Below are positions 34,123-43,170 of a stretch of DNA of 64,000 nt, piece after piece. Where the stretch lies: IMG/VR virus record IMGVR_UViG_3300046514_000337, positions 1 through 64,000 of that record; one strand, written 5' to 3'. The DNA is from a virus. Below the pieces are notes generated by a model. That model did no database searches and had not been told where the DNA came from. It saw nothing but the letters and a program-made list of their open reading frames with translations. Both the position numbers and the translations under genes were made by a program. Within the stretch, counting starts at the first letter, position 1. Each line of letters starts with the position of its first letter.

Positions 34123-34511
34123 ATGTCCCTCATCATTACGAGGCCGTACCTCGTCCATCCACGCTTAGCTAAAAACGGCTCCCATCCTTCGCGTCCGCAC
34201 TCCGTCAGCGCCGTGCAGCCCTGTTGGCGCGCGAACTCCTCCATCTGGGGAATGAGGGAAAGGCAAGCGTCCAGTTCGCCGATCGCAAGCCAGATGTTCA
34301 TCACCTTGCGGCGGGGATAAACCGTAACTTCGGTGATGCACGCGCCCCTGTCATCACCGAAGAACTGCGCAGCGCCGCGCTGGATCATGGCGATGATGTC
34401 GCCGACTGTGTGTGTGTCGCCCGCGCGGCGAAGGGCACGGAGCAGCGGCGTCCGAAGCGCCAGAAGCGCGTCGATCCGCGGATCGGTCTGGAATGCGACG
34501 GCTTCGCTCAC
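34113..34511 (-). CDS. GNAT-like virion-region protein, 132 aa
   Basis: Fold pattern: helix, strand (ACITEVTVYPRRKVMNIWLA), helix, then ECGREGWEPFLAKRGWTRYG and a final strand. The end matches the last part of GNAT acetyltransferases (arrival at a bulky residue after a glycine). T7-like phages carry a GNAT-fold protein near the ejection genes. It lacks a clear acetyl-CoA pyrophosphate loop, so a structural role is also possible. The start overlaps the upstream stop. Confidence 0.5.
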   Translation of the reverse strand: MSEAVAFQTDPRIDALLALRTPLLRALRRAGDTHTVGDIIAMIQRGAAQFFGDDRGACITEVTVYPRRKVMNIWLAIGELDACLSLIPQMEEFARQQGCTALTECGREGWEPFLAKRGWTRYGLVMMRDIQS

Positions 34512-34966
34512 GCCGCCCTCACCAGAAACATCGAGCCGGCCCGTGCCCCGTTCTTGGCGAACAGGCGCGATTTGCCGCCGTCCCCATCGGTCCAGTCCAT
34601 CAGGTAAACGCGCAGCCCCAACTGTGCGCCGAACCAGTCCGAGAACTTCACCAGATCGGCGGCGTGGCTGGACTTCCGGTGGTCAGAATGCACGTGGCCT
34701 CCGAAGAACGACATCACCGCGTAGTCGTCCGAATACCACCAATTTTGGATATGAAGTCCAATAGCGGCAACGACAATATTGCCCTCTTTGATTATCCCAA
34801 ACACGGGATTCACCCGCTTGGTGATGGCGTTCGTGACCGTGTTCCACACCTTCTCAGTGTTCACCGGCGCGTGCCGCATTTCCTCGTGCGCGGAGATGCA
34901 GAACGTGTAGAGCGCGTCGGCATCCGCCTCGGTGGCGATTTTCACGCTGGTTGGACACGCGATCAT
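34508..34966 (-). CDS. GNAT-family acetyltransferase-like protein, 152 aa
   Basis: A GNAT-like order: N-terminal helix pair, then strands (PVFGIIKEGNIVVAAIGLHI), then VHSDHRKSSHAADLVKFSDW, which fits the acetyl-CoA-binding loop and helix (R-K-S-S-H in place of RxxGxG/A). LFAKNGARAGSMFLVRAA closes the fold. Coupled to the 132-aa GNAT-like gene and the gene upstream. The target is unknown. Confidence 0.6.
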   Translation of the reverse strand: MIACPTSVKIATEADADALYTFCISAHEEMRHAPVNTEKVWNTVTNAITKRVNPVFGIIKEGNIVVAAIGLHIQNWWYSDDYAVMSFFGGHVHSDHRKSSHAADLVKFSDWFGAQLGLRVYLMDWTDGDGGKSRLFAKNGARAGSMFLVRAA

Positions 34967-36588
34967 TTCTGCGGCCCCGGCAAACGCTTAATGACAGAAA
35001 TGTTATGTTTTCGGAACTTCACGATGAAATCGTCGAGGAGCGCATGGCCGTGCTCTAAACTCTTGCCAGAGAGCTTCATCACTTCCTCCGGGGACACTAT
35101 TCGCTCTCCCCCGGCCACGATTACAGGGACGAGCCCCTTCGTTCGCCCGCCGCGCGAGAAGTGGTGCGCTCCGACCATGCGTGGCGCTGACGGTGGCCGA
35201 GGTAGCGTGCCGTGCAGCTTAGGCATCGGCAACGAGGTCCCGAACGGCCCCTGATGGATCATCGCATCAAACTGATGCGCGCCAGAAGCGGTGTTTCCCT
35301 GTCCCATGCCGGACATTATGTCAGCAGGCATAACATAGCTGCCATGTGGCAGCGAAAGCGGGATGTGATCGCTCCGCCCCCCTATGGGGCTATTAATCAG
35401 CCCCGACGGGTGTTCCGTGTTCCGCGCCTCGTTGCGCTCAAACCATGGTGCGGCCTGTCCCATCGGCATCATGCCGCCGCCGTTCGCGCGCTTTTTGATC
35501 CGGCCACCGCGGGCCTGACCGCCGCCCGTGATGTCGCCCATACCCTGGCCGCTCTCAAGGCCAGCGCCCAGCGCGTTAATTCCCAGGTCGCCAGCCACGG
35601 CCTGCGCGCCTGGATCCTGCGACGTGCCTGGGTCAAATCCCCCAATTGCGCCGCCGATGCCCCCCCCCACCAACGAACCCAATGGTCCGAGCCCCAAGAC
35701 AGAGCCAATCCCGGCGCCTATCTTTGCTCCAGTGCCAGAAAAGCCAAACGACGGTCCCTGGCCGCCGATGATATCTACCACCGATGGGTTGCCACCCCCG
35801 ACCCCCGCATTGACGCCGCCGACCTCGGCGTTCCCCGCGCCCTCCGGCCCGCTCCCGGGTTGCCCGGCTTGTCCAGACGGCTGCGCACTGGCGGCTGGCG
35901 CCCCCGCCTGCTGCCCCCCGATATTCAGCCCCCGCTGCGCCAGCGTCCGTAGCGCTGCCTGTGTCCCTGGCGTCAGCGCCCCCGTCATCGGATCGAGGCT
36001 GAAGTCACCCGTCTGCGGGGTGTTCATAAAGCCAGCGGAGTTGATGCCCATGTCGCTGGGCACCTGCGGGCTGTAGCGCGGCAGGTTCGCGAGGTTCACG
36101 GGGCTACCGGCGGTGCCGGCCAGATAGGACGGAGCCTGCGGGAGAGGTCCGGCAGGCGACTGTCCCGCTGGCGACTGCCCCGAGGAACCGCCTGGCGGGG
36201 CAAACACGTCCCGCGCATACTGCTGGGCCCCCGCATGGGCTGCGGCGATGGCATCGTAGCCGGCCTGGATCGCATCACTCTGGCTGACACCACCGCCGCC
36301 AGCAGGCGACTGCCCCGACGGAGTGCCCGTACCGAAAACCCCCTGCGCATACTGCTGCGCCCCTGTACGGGCTGCAGCAATGGCATCGAAGGCAGCCTGC
36401 ATAGGATCGCTCTGGCCGACTCCACCGCCCGCGGCACGCTTCTTCACCCGCGCGTTCGCTGTGGCGATGGCCAGGCCCTCGTCGCCTGTCCGCTTCAGGA
36501 TGGCGTTGGCAATGCGCGCCGCGTGCGCCGACTGCCCTGGGGAGAGCGCTCGGTTGTGCTTTCGGAAGCTGGCTTGGTCCCAAGGCAT
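34963..36588 (-). CDS. virion-associated Gly-rich protein, 541 aa
   Basis: The N-terminus (WDQASFRKHNRALSPGQSAH, then IANAILKRTGDEGLAIATAN) is a small helical module I know from alphaproteobacterial phage and chromosomal proteins. Two repeats follow (AFDAIAAARTGAQQYAQ and GYDAIAAAHAGAQQYAR), then Gly/Pro/Gln-rich sequence with a hydrophobic Gly-zipper (GAGIGSVLGLGPLGSLVGGG). C-terminal parts carry the Gly-Gly motif (ARGGRIKKRANGGG, SRGGRTKG). Probably an internal or tail-tip protein; no enzymatic motif. Confidence 0.6.
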   Translation of the reverse strand: MPWDQASFRKHNRALSPGQSAHAARIANAILKRTGDEGLAIATANARVKKRAAGGGVGQSDPMQAAFDAIAAARTGAQQYAQGVFGTGTPSGQSPAGGGGVSQSDAIQAGYDAIAAAHAGAQQYARDVFAPPGGSSGQSPAGQSPAGPLPQAPSYLAGTAGSPVNLANLPRYSPQVPSDMGINSAGFMNTPQTGDFSLDPMTGALTPGTQAALRTLAQRGLNIGGQQAGAPAASAQPSGQAGQPGSGPEGAGNAEVGGVNAGVGGGNPSVVDIIGGQGPSFGFSGTGAKIGAGIGSVLGLGPLGSLVGGGIGGAIGGFDPGTSQDPGAQAVAGDLGINALGAGLESGQGMGDITGGGQARGGRIKKRANGGGMMPMGQAAPWFERNEARNTEHPSGLINSPIGGRSDHIPLSLPHGSYVMPADIMSGMGQGNTASGAHQFDAMIHQGPFGTSLPMPKLHGTLPRPPSAPRMVGAHHFSRGGRTKGLVPVIVAGGERIVSPEEVMKLSGKSLEHGHALLDDFIVKFRKHNISVIKRLPGPQK

Positions 36589-36651
36589 TACCGCCGCTCC
36601 TTCACGCAGCGCCGGAAGGATAGCGGGTTATCCCCCGTTTTTCCAGCGGTC

Positions 36652-37104
36652 TTATTTTAGATACCATATCGTCGCCACGACCGACGCGCTGCCCCATGCC
36701 GCCGAGGCCACGTAAACGGTCTGCGGAGCCGTCCACGCCTGGAGCAGGAACGCGCTCACCGGCACGATCGAGTTGGCCGCCACGGCCGTCGCACCCAGGA
36801 TCTGTGCCCCACCCGGTGACGTGCCGAGCGACACGCTGACGTTGTGTCCCGCCGTCTCGCGCAGCGTCACGGCGATAATGATGGCGTTGGCCGGGATCGT
36901 GTCGAGCGCCCCGTTCGCGCCGAACGCGCCAGATGCTTTGTCGATCGGGGAGTTCGCCTCGTCGATTGCGGCATCGGCCGCAAAGGAGCGCTCGATCTGC
37001 GCCATGGCGTTGTTGAACGTACTGGCGTCTACCTGCGGCCCGCGGGCACGCGGATATGGCGGTGCCGAAAGAATGCCGCTTCTACCTTTGACACTCCCGC
37101 TCAT
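36652..37104 (-). CDS. structural protein, 150 aa
   Basis: The N-terminal half is helical (FNNAMAQIERSFAADAAIDE), the C-terminal half a beta domain (IIIAVTLRETAGHNVSVSLG ... ASVVATIWYLK). The start overlaps the tail protein's stop as ATGA. In position it follows the nozzle-like gene, where podoviruses have tail-needle or plug proteins; this is an inference. Confidence 0.5.
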   Translation of the reverse strand: MSGSVKGRSGILSAPPYPRARGPQVDASTFNNAMAQIERSFAADAAIDEANSPIDKASGAFGANGALDTIPANAIIIAVTLRETAGHNVSVSLGTSPGGAQILGATAVAANSIVPVSAFLLQAWTAPQTVYVASAAWGSASVVATIWYLK

Positions 37105-38669
37105 CGGCGGCCGTCAGAAGCGACGCGGATGCGCGTGCGGCCGAGGCGCCACGGGAGCGTGCTCCCATTATTTGAGAAACGAAAGGCGATTTGGCGGCCC
37201 CGCATGCGGAAATTCACGTTTCCGACCGCGGGGTTGAACGCATACGGCCCATATGCAGTCGGGGGGTTAACCGTCGGATAATCGGAACCGTAAACCGTAA
37301 CCTGCCCGCTAGTGCTCGCGCCAATCTGATCTGCGATGAGCCAATCAACGAACGAGAAATTTTCGCCGTTGGACATGTCCATAAACCCACTCGAAAGCGT
37401 CCATGGCAGAGCCAAAGGGAATGAGCCGAGGGCTAACTCAAACGGCGCTCCTGTTTCTTGCTTCCAGACCTTACCCGCATCGTCAACACCGATCGGATAC
37501 CCAAGCGTGGGGACGAAATCCGTCATAGCATTGCGCCCAACCGAAGGGCTGCTGATTGACGTTCCGTAGCCCCATGTGCCATTCAGCACATTGTACGAAA
37601 CGTAGGTGTCGCAAGCAGTGCTGCTGGGATTAGAGGGGAAATCCCACCGGATCTCCTGGTATTTGCTGTTCGTGGATGCCGATACTGCAGTCGCCGCTAT
37701 CGAGTTTGGCAGCACGGTATCAATGCAGAACTGCCTAATTGGGCATACAAGCGGACGAACAACACCGTCGTAAGAGAAAAACTCGCCGTTGGAAGACCAC
37801 CAAAACGCCTGTCCACCCAGCGTTGCTGCAGCCAGCGGCCCGATGCTTCCGCAGCCCGTGCCAAGTTGCTGGAACCCGTAAATCAAATTTCCGCCTTCAA
37901 ACTGCATCGAATAAAGAGCCGAGTCCGTCAGCGGCAACAACTGTCCCTGCGCCGGTAGGATCGTCATAATCTGCGAACCCTGCGTCAGTCGGAAGCTGCC
38001 GGCCGCATTCGTCGCCAGCGGAACCCAGGATGTGTAATCGCTGTAGTCAGTCCATGCGATGAGCATAGGGTCCTGAACGCCTGTCCATCCCGCCGCTGCT
38101 CCGTCTTTGTTCACACCCCACGCAATCAACTGCTGCGCTGGGCTCGACACGACGCAGCCGTTACAGTTCAGTGGAGCACCGCTTATTGCGGCTGCCGGGA
38201 GGTAGGCATTCGTCGGAGGCCACGCATAGATCGTGGTGCCTGGCGTTGTGCCACTGAGCCTGCGCACAGCGACAAGATTTTGGCCGAAGTTATCAATGGC
38301 CCACGACGCGACGCCAGCAACATAACCAGCGGGAGTGATATCGTGCGCTGTCGTGTAATCGAAAGCATAGAGTTTGCTCGACGTACCTATGGCGAGAAGC
38401 GGCGTAATCGTACCCGCTGTTATCGCGCCCGGTAGCGGCGACCATGCATGCAATCCACGCGGAGACCCCGCTACGCTCGTAAACTGTCCCCACCCGCCGA
38501 TTACCTCTGGCAGGCCCTGCGCATCGGCGGGAAATCGTATGAGACTCGAACTAGGAGTGAAACCCACGGCACTATCGTATTGCTGACCAAGGAACCATCC
38601 GGTCTCCAGCACAAGCGGCGTAACCTGACTGAAAAGACCGGGGTGGAATTTGAGGCTTTCGAATGGCAT
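37101..38669 (-). CDS. tail tube nozzle/stabilisation protein, 522 aa
   Basis: Long beta-rich protein with repeated strand pairs (LLAIGTSSKLYAFDYTTAHD, QNLVAVRRLSGTTPGTTIYA), consistent with a beta-propeller as in P22 gp10 and T7 gp12. It lies next to a connector-like gene. Cys residues and aromatic patches are scattered. The family assignment rests on order and fold appearance, not on a short signature. Confidence 0.6.
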   Translation of the reverse strand: MPFESLKFHPGLFSQVTPLVLETGWFLGQQYDSAVGFTPSSSLIRFPADAQGLPEVIGGWGQFTSVAGSPRGLHAWSPLPGAITAGTITPLLAIGTSSKLYAFDYTTAHDITPAGYVAGVASWAIDNFGQNLVAVRRLSGTTPGTTIYAWPPTNAYLPAAAISGAPLNCNGCVVSSPAQQLIAWGVNKDGAAAGWTGVQDPMLIAWTDYSDYTSWVPLATNAAGSFRLTQGSQIMTILPAQGQLLPLTDSALYSMQFEGGNLIYGFQQLGTGCGSIGPLAAATLGGQAFWWSSNGEFFSYDGVVRPLVCPIRQFCIDTVLPNSIAATAVSASTNSKYQEIRWDFPSNPSSTACDTYVSYNVLNGTWGYGTSISSPSVGRNAMTDFVPTLGYPIGVDDAGKVWKQETGAPFELALGSFPLALPWTLSSGFMDMSNGENFSFVDWLIADQIGASTSGQVTVYGSDYPTVNPPTAYGPYAFNPAVGNVNFRMRGRQIAFRFSNNGSTLPWRLGRTRIRVASDGRR

Positions 38670-38671
38670 CG

Positions 38672-39382
38672 TTACTGCCTCGGCGGCGTCGCAGCGCGCG
38701 ATGGCATCTGGCTCGACCAGCTAGCCGCCGTGTACGAGCGGCGCGCTTCCTCCATGTCGATGCCTTCCATCAGTTTCGTGAACTGGCTCTCCCAATACGG
38801 TGCGGCCTGCGGATCATCGCTGCTGGCTGTGAGGTAGTCCTTGCGCCATCCGCTCAGATTCACCATGCACGCCGCCACAAAAGCTTCCGGCAGATTGTCG
38901 CACAACCAGGTCGTCGTCACGGTCGCAGAGATCGGAGGAGGACGGTACACGCCGAATACGTCCGTGCCATACGCGCTATCTGGATATGGCCCGATCAGCG
39001 CAGTTTGGGTGTCCAGCATTGTGTAGTCAGACGGCAGTCCCGTGACCGATGGATCGCCCCACACCATATCCAAGTACGGCTTTGACTGCTGCGTCAGCGG
39101 CCTCAGCGCCGAACCGACTTTGATGTTGATCTGCTCCACCACAACCAGCGCTGTGGTCAGAGCGCTCAGATCCACGATTCTGCTCCCGAGCGTCAGCGCC
39201 GGCCCATTTTGTGACGTGCTGAACTGGAGGAAATCCACCATCCTACAGATGCGGTTGTTGGCGTAGGATATAGCCAGGGGAAGCGCGATGATGAAGTCGG
39301 GATCGGTCGGCACCCCTGCCGACTGCAACGACAGCGGCACGAGGTAGTCGGCGAGAGTGGTTACAAGCGTCGGATAATCCAT
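38672..39382 (-). CDS. head-tail connector/tail adaptor protein, 236 aa
   Basis: From the ATG at 39382: MDYPTLVTTLADYLVPLSL. The pattern ALPLAISYANNRICRMVDFL ... FVAACMVNLSGWRKDY fits phage adaptor proteins (P22 gp4, T7 gp11 family): helices at both ends and a beta middle. Ends 2 bp before the nozzle gene. The name is an inference from position and pattern. Confidence 0.6.
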   Translation of the reverse strand: MDYPTLVTTLADYLVPLSLQSAGVPTDPDFIIALPLAISYANNRICRMVDFLQFSTSQNGPALTLGSRIVDLSALTTALVVVEQINIKVGSALRPLTQQSKPYLDMVWGDPSVTGLPSDYTMLDTQTALIGPYPDSAYGTDVFGVYRPPPISATVTTTWLCDNLPEAFVAACMVNLSGWRKDYLTASSDDPQAAPYWESQFTKLMEGIDMEEARRSYTAASWSSQMPSRAATPPRQ

Positions 39383-39388
39383 TATGAT
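39361..39388 (+). promoter_or_regulatory. possible promoter for the rightward zinc-ribbon gene
   Basis: TTACAA at 39361-39366, a 16-bp spacer and TATGAT at 39383-39388. The -10 matches consensus at 5 of 6 positions; the -35 is poor. It would start a message about 15 nt ahead of the gene's ATG. Confidence 0.4.
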
Positions 39389-39410
39389 GCCCACAACGGA
39401 GGAGACAGAG

Positions 39411-39584
39411 ATGGACGAAGACAGGTTTGTGGTTGCCGGGTGCCATGAGTGTGGCGACCGCGCGTATCATGCAGCGGCGGACGTTGAGCGCGGCCTGCGG
39501 TGCAGCAACTGTGACGCCCCGCTGGTAGCGTTGCTCGATGTGACCCTGGACGAGATTGCGCCATACACATGGGCATCTAGTTAG
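39411..39584 (+). CDS. 57-aa zinc-ribbon protein, rightward island (moron-like)
   Basis: MDEDRFVVAGCHECGDRAYH then CSNCDAPLVALLD: two CxxC pairs form a complete small zinc ribbon. GGAGGAGA lies just upstream of the ATG at 39411. Orientation is opposite to the whole late operon. It overlaps the convergent tailspike stop by 8 bp. A promoter candidate is visible. It fits a moron: an independently expressed accessory gene. Confidence 0.65.
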   Translation: MDEDRFVVAGCHECGDRAYHAAADVERGLRCSNCDAPLVALLDVTLDEIAPYTWASS

Positions 39585-42525
39585 CCGCCATAATTTGCCA
39601 ATTTACGCCGTCAGACTGGAGCGTACAGTATTTCCCGGCGGTTGCCGCTAGGATCGCCGTGCCGGCTGCTCCACCCGCCAGAGGCACCACATTAGTAGTC
39701 GCGCTCGCAACCGCATGTGCAGCAATCAACTTCAGGTTCAGGATGCGGCCGAAATACGATGCAGCCGCGAGAAGCGTGAGGGTGAGATCGCCGCTCGGAT
39801 TGAGAACCAGCGAGAAGTCAGCCTCCGTCTGAGTGTACGTCGTATTCGTAACCGGCCTATTCGTCGCCGCGATGCCTCCCGCCGAATGCACGCCATGCGC
39901 GTCTATGGAAGCCGCTACCCCCATGACAACAGAGCCGCGCGCTGCGGTCGAGCCGTTTACCGGCGTGGAGAACGTGACGCCAGGAAAGACTGTGTAGCCA
40001 GAGCCAGCAAGAGTAACGGCGACGCCGGTTCCGTCCTTCCTCACGCCCCACGCCAGCGGGCTTATGACGAGGCCCGTGCCAGAGCCGCCGGTGGTTGTCG
40101 TAGCCCCGACGGGGGGATAAACAGAGTAGCTCCCAGGCGTAAGTCCGGTGAATGAGGTAACGCCGCCCGCGCCATCCACGCTGGCCACTCTCAACTGCGC
40201 CGCAGTACTATGGGTACCGCCGACGAGCGTAGGGATGTCGCCGACCACGTATCCAGTGCCCGGCGTGATGATATGCTGATCGCTCAGCCACTGCATCGCT
40301 GTGACCGTTGCGGTGGCGCTTACGCCAGCAGAGGCGTCAATCGCGACCGTTGGGTAATCGGGATTAGTGTAGTTCCCAAATACGTTGACCGTGATCGAGG
40401 CCACGGTGCCATCAGACGCGCTGATAGCCCCTATGGATTGGATGCCCGCACTAACCTGCAGCGTCCCGGCAACGCTTGCGTTGTTTTGCTCCATTATGTT
40501 GTAGGAAAATAACTCCGGCCCCCCAGCCCCGATTATCACAACAAAACCAGTCATATCTGCGGGGGTATTATTTGACCAACGCTGCTTGATGCCCTCGGGA
40601 CCAAGCACAATGCCGGAAAAAGTCACGTTGGTTGGGTTGCTAAAGTACTCAGCGGTCGTGCTGTTGAAGGCGACATTGATCAGCGTACTGAACATCCGTA
40701 CGTTGACGATGCCAGGCTGCGAGGTGTCGAACAACTGTTCCGTGATGGCACATGCCGCGTCGCTGAACTCAAACCGGCTGAACTGAGGCGTGCCATAGCC
40801 ACTCGTCGGCCCCTTGCGGAACGATACCACATGCCGGGCCTGCTCGACGTGACACATCTTCGCCTGCAAACCAGCTGTGACACCGCAAAGTGCCGAAACG
40901 ATAATAACGAAAACATCCTGTTGGCAGAAGAAATACGAGTTGCTGTAGTCATGGTCAGCGCCACCGAGCATCCACACGCCGCACCCGTTCGGATGGTGGT
41001 TGATTATGGATAGCTGGCCGGGGTTGCCGCCTTGGAAGGGTTGCGCGTGGTCTTTCGTTGCAGCGTTGGTGATGTACTTCGACGTGACATTCCAGAAGCT
41101 GCTGTTGCACGTATCCACAATCCGGCAATAGGGCGCGTTGAAACCGCCTCGGACTAGACCAATGTCGGTAGCCTCGGAACAGAACGAATAATCAAAGCCT
41201 GCATCCGCGAACGTGCCCTCGATAATGAGCTGATCGAAGGTGTTCGCCGGCGCAACTATAGTGTTGGAGACGCGGCCATATTGGTAGGACCAGCGCGGGA
41301 TGAATGTTGCGTCTCCGGTAATTGTCAGGTTGATGTTGGCGACAGCGGCCGAGCCAAGTTCGTCAAATACCGGCAATCCCGCCGCCGCCGAATAGATCTT
41401 TGCGCGCTGCCCGTCAATGGTGAGGCGCGACAAGCCCGTAAAGTTCAAGCTATCCAGAACAAGATAGTCACCGCCAAAGGCGAACACCAACTTGCCATAG
41501 ATCGCATTGCGGCCCGACGCGTCAGGTACCGATTGCGCGCGCATCGCTGCCGAAGCGGCGTTGATCGCTGGCGCGTTGTCGGTGCCGATGACCACGGTGG
41601 GTGCCGTCCACGATACGTTGAACGTAACTCCGGTGCCTGGGCCAGTCGCACTTACGGGGTTCGCGGGAACGGCAGAGTAACCGCCCGGCACGGTCACGGC
41701 GGCAATTGACCCAGGCTGGCCCTGGATTTGAACGTTGTTCGCACCCATAACGATAGCAACGGTCGCGCCGACAAGGCCGCTGACGCCGCCGACATCGACA
41801 ATCGGCTCGGCCGCTAAGTTGGGCGGATTGGCCTGATAGATGCCGGGAGTTGTCGGGGTAGCAACGACGCTCGCAAGCACGCCGCCCGTGATCGTGCCGG
41901 TGAAGCGAAACTGGGTTGCGGCTGGCGACGTGCCGATGAAGGTATAAACCCCGTCGATGCCTCCGGTGCCGTTAGTATTGCGCGCTACAGTGTTGACCTT
42001 CGTCGTCTGCACCGTCACCTGGGCAGGCACCACAAAAGTCCCACCAAGCAGCGTGTAAACGTCGAGGGGACTGACGCCGGTGCCGGCGGCAGCGATTGTG
42101 GGATTGCCGGTCGCCTGGAAAGCAACGCCTGACAGCGCTGTTGTCGCGGCGCCAGAGAGCGTGATCTGGCTGGCCAAAGCATTTACCGAAACGACGGGAG
42201 CAAGAAGCCCCGTGCCCCCCGGGCCGCCAAGAGGCAGGATCGCGATTTGGCCAGGAACGACGGTGCTTACGTCGGCGCCCGCGATCGTAAGCACCGAACC
42301 GCCAGCGTCAATGGACAGCGTGCCAGAGTACTGCTTGCGATCGCCCTTCGCACCGTAGGTGCTGACGGAAAACTCCGTCGCGCCGCCGAGCATGTCGGCC
42401 AACGAGTACCGCAGCACCGGAGCCGTGGCAGAACCTGATGTGGCGGCCAGGAATTGCTCCAGCCCCGTCATCGGTCGCGAGCCGAGAGGCGTGTTGTTCC
42501 ATAGGTTCGGGTAGGCGCCGCTCAT
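39577..42525 (-). CDS. tailspike/tail fibre with pectate-lyase-type beta-helix, 982 aa
   Basis: A short N-terminal virion-binding part is followed by EFSVSTYGAKGDRKQ near residue 52, the standard entry to right-handed beta-helix (pectate-lyase-superfamily) tailspikes. Hundreds of residues of Asn/Gly/Thr-rich strands follow, with turns containing Asn and Gly. The C-terminus (TQTEADFSLVLNPSGDLTLT ... YCTLQSDGVNWQIMAAN) is a typical fibre-end domain. It likely recognises and may cut host surface polysaccharide. Catalytic residues cannot be assigned by eye. Confidence 0.75.
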   Translation of the reverse strand: MSGAYPNLWNNTPLGSRPMTGLEQFLAATSGSATAPVLRYSLADMLGGATEFSVSTYGAKGDRKQYSGTLSIDAGGSVLTIAGADVSTVVPGQIAILPLGGPGGTGLLAPVVSVNALASQITLSGAATTALSGVAFQATGNPTIAAAGTGVSPLDVYTLLGGTFVVPAQVTVQTTKVNTVARNTNGTGGIDGVYTFIGTSPAATQFRFTGTITGGVLASVVATPTTPGIYQANPPNLAAEPIVDVGGVSGLVGATVAIVMGANNVQIQGQPGSIAAVTVPGGYSAVPANPVSATGPGTGVTFNVSWTAPTVVIGTDNAPAINAASAAMRAQSVPDASGRNAIYGKLVFAFGGDYLVLDSLNFTGLSRLTIDGQRAKIYSAAAGLPVFDELGSAAVANINLTITGDATFIPRWSYQYGRVSNTIVAPANTFDQLIIEGTFADAGFDYSFCSEATDIGLVRGGFNAPYCRIVDTCNSSFWNVTSKYITNAATKDHAQPFQGGNPGQLSIINHHPNGCGVWMLGGADHDYSNSYFFCQQDVFVIIVSALCGVTAGLQAKMCHVEQARHVVSFRKGPTSGYGTPQFSRFEFSDAACAITEQLFDTSQPGIVNVRMFSTLINVAFNSTTAEYFSNPTNVTFSGIVLGPEGIKQRWSNNTPADMTGFVVIIGAGGPELFSYNIMEQNNASVAGTLQVSAGIQSIGAISASDGTVASITVNVFGNYTNPDYPTVAIDASAGVSATATVTAMQWLSDQHIITPGTGYVVGDIPTLVGGTHSTAAQLRVASVDGAGGVTSFTGLTPGSYSVYPPVGATTTTGGSGTGLVISPLAWGVRKDGTGVAVTLAGSGYTVFPGVTFSTPVNGSTAARGSVVMGVAASIDAHGVHSAGGIAATNRPVTNTTYTQTEADFSLVLNPSGDLTLTLLAAASYFGRILNLKLIAAHAVASATTNVVPLAGGAAGTAILAATAGKYCTLQSDGVNWQIMAAN

Positions 42526-42535
42526 CTGACGTCCT

Positions 42536-42925
42536 TCATGGCGGGATCACGCGCTCAGGTGTGTTCGCACCGATCTGCGGCGCAATCGCATTGATGACTG
42601 AGCTATCGTTCCTTCGGATGATCGCCCCGTTGTTATCAGTCAGCACGTAAATTTGCATCGGAGGCCCGATGTCCAAATCCGGTCGCGGATTCCAGATCGG
42701 CAGCGGATCGGGGGGCGGAACGTATGTGCGAAGCTGCGCCTGCGGGATATCGAGGCAACCCGGGCACACGAGAATGCGCAGATTCGCCAGTTGGGCGCCG
42801 CGCCAGTCGTACTGCCAAGTCAGCCGACTGTGGTTGTACCACAGGCCGCATCTATCGCAGCATCCAAACGCGCGGGGCCTGCGCGATGATATCTGAACTC
42901 GACCTCGGGCTTGGACGAACGCCAT
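42536..42925 (-). CDS. phage zinc-ribbon structural-region protein, 129 aa
   Basis: CDRCGLWYNHSRLTWQYDWR and LVCPGCLDIPQAQLRTY form a CxxC...CxxC ribbon with conserved WY, DWRG and PQ. This is a family I recognise from tail regions of many tailed phages, function not known. It is followed by PPPDPLPIWNPRPD, also conserved. Starts one base from the upstream gene's stop. Confidence 0.65.
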   Translation of the reverse strand: MAFVQARGRVQISSRRPRAFGCCDRCGLWYNHSRLTWQYDWRGAQLANLRILVCPGCLDIPQAQLRTYVPPPDPLPIWNPRPDLDIGPPMQIYVLTDNNGAIIRRNDSSVINAIAPQIGANTPERVIPP

Positions 42926-43170
42926 CAGGGTTTAGCCGCTCCCTTCGCGGCTGCCAGTTCGTCCTGCGCCTTCTTCAACTCGGCGGTGAGCTGTTGGATT
43001 TTCACCTGCGCGTCCATGAGCGACACCTTGGCGCTCAGGCACGCCATTGCCTCCTGGCCGATCACCTGGGCGGCGAACGGCGAGGTCTGCGTATCCTGCG
43101 CCGCGCATGGCGCTACTGCCAAGACCGCCAGACCCACAGCCGCCAACAGTGCGCGCATGATCTTTCCCAT
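42925..43170 (-). CDS. exported coiled-coil protein, 81 aa
   Basis: A signal peptide (MRALLAAVGLAVLAVAPCAA, from the second ATG at 43158; the first is at 43170). The mature part is a coiled coil (VKIQQLTAELKKAQDELAAA) ending in Ala/Lys. Exported coiled coil of this size suggests a periplasmic or spanin-like partner. Its start overlaps the fibre gene's stop by one base. Confidence 0.6.
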   Translation of the reverse strand: MGKIMRALLAAVGLAVLAVAPCAAQDTQTSPFAAQVIGQEAMACLSAKVSLMDAQVKIQQLTAELKKAQDELAAAKGAAKP

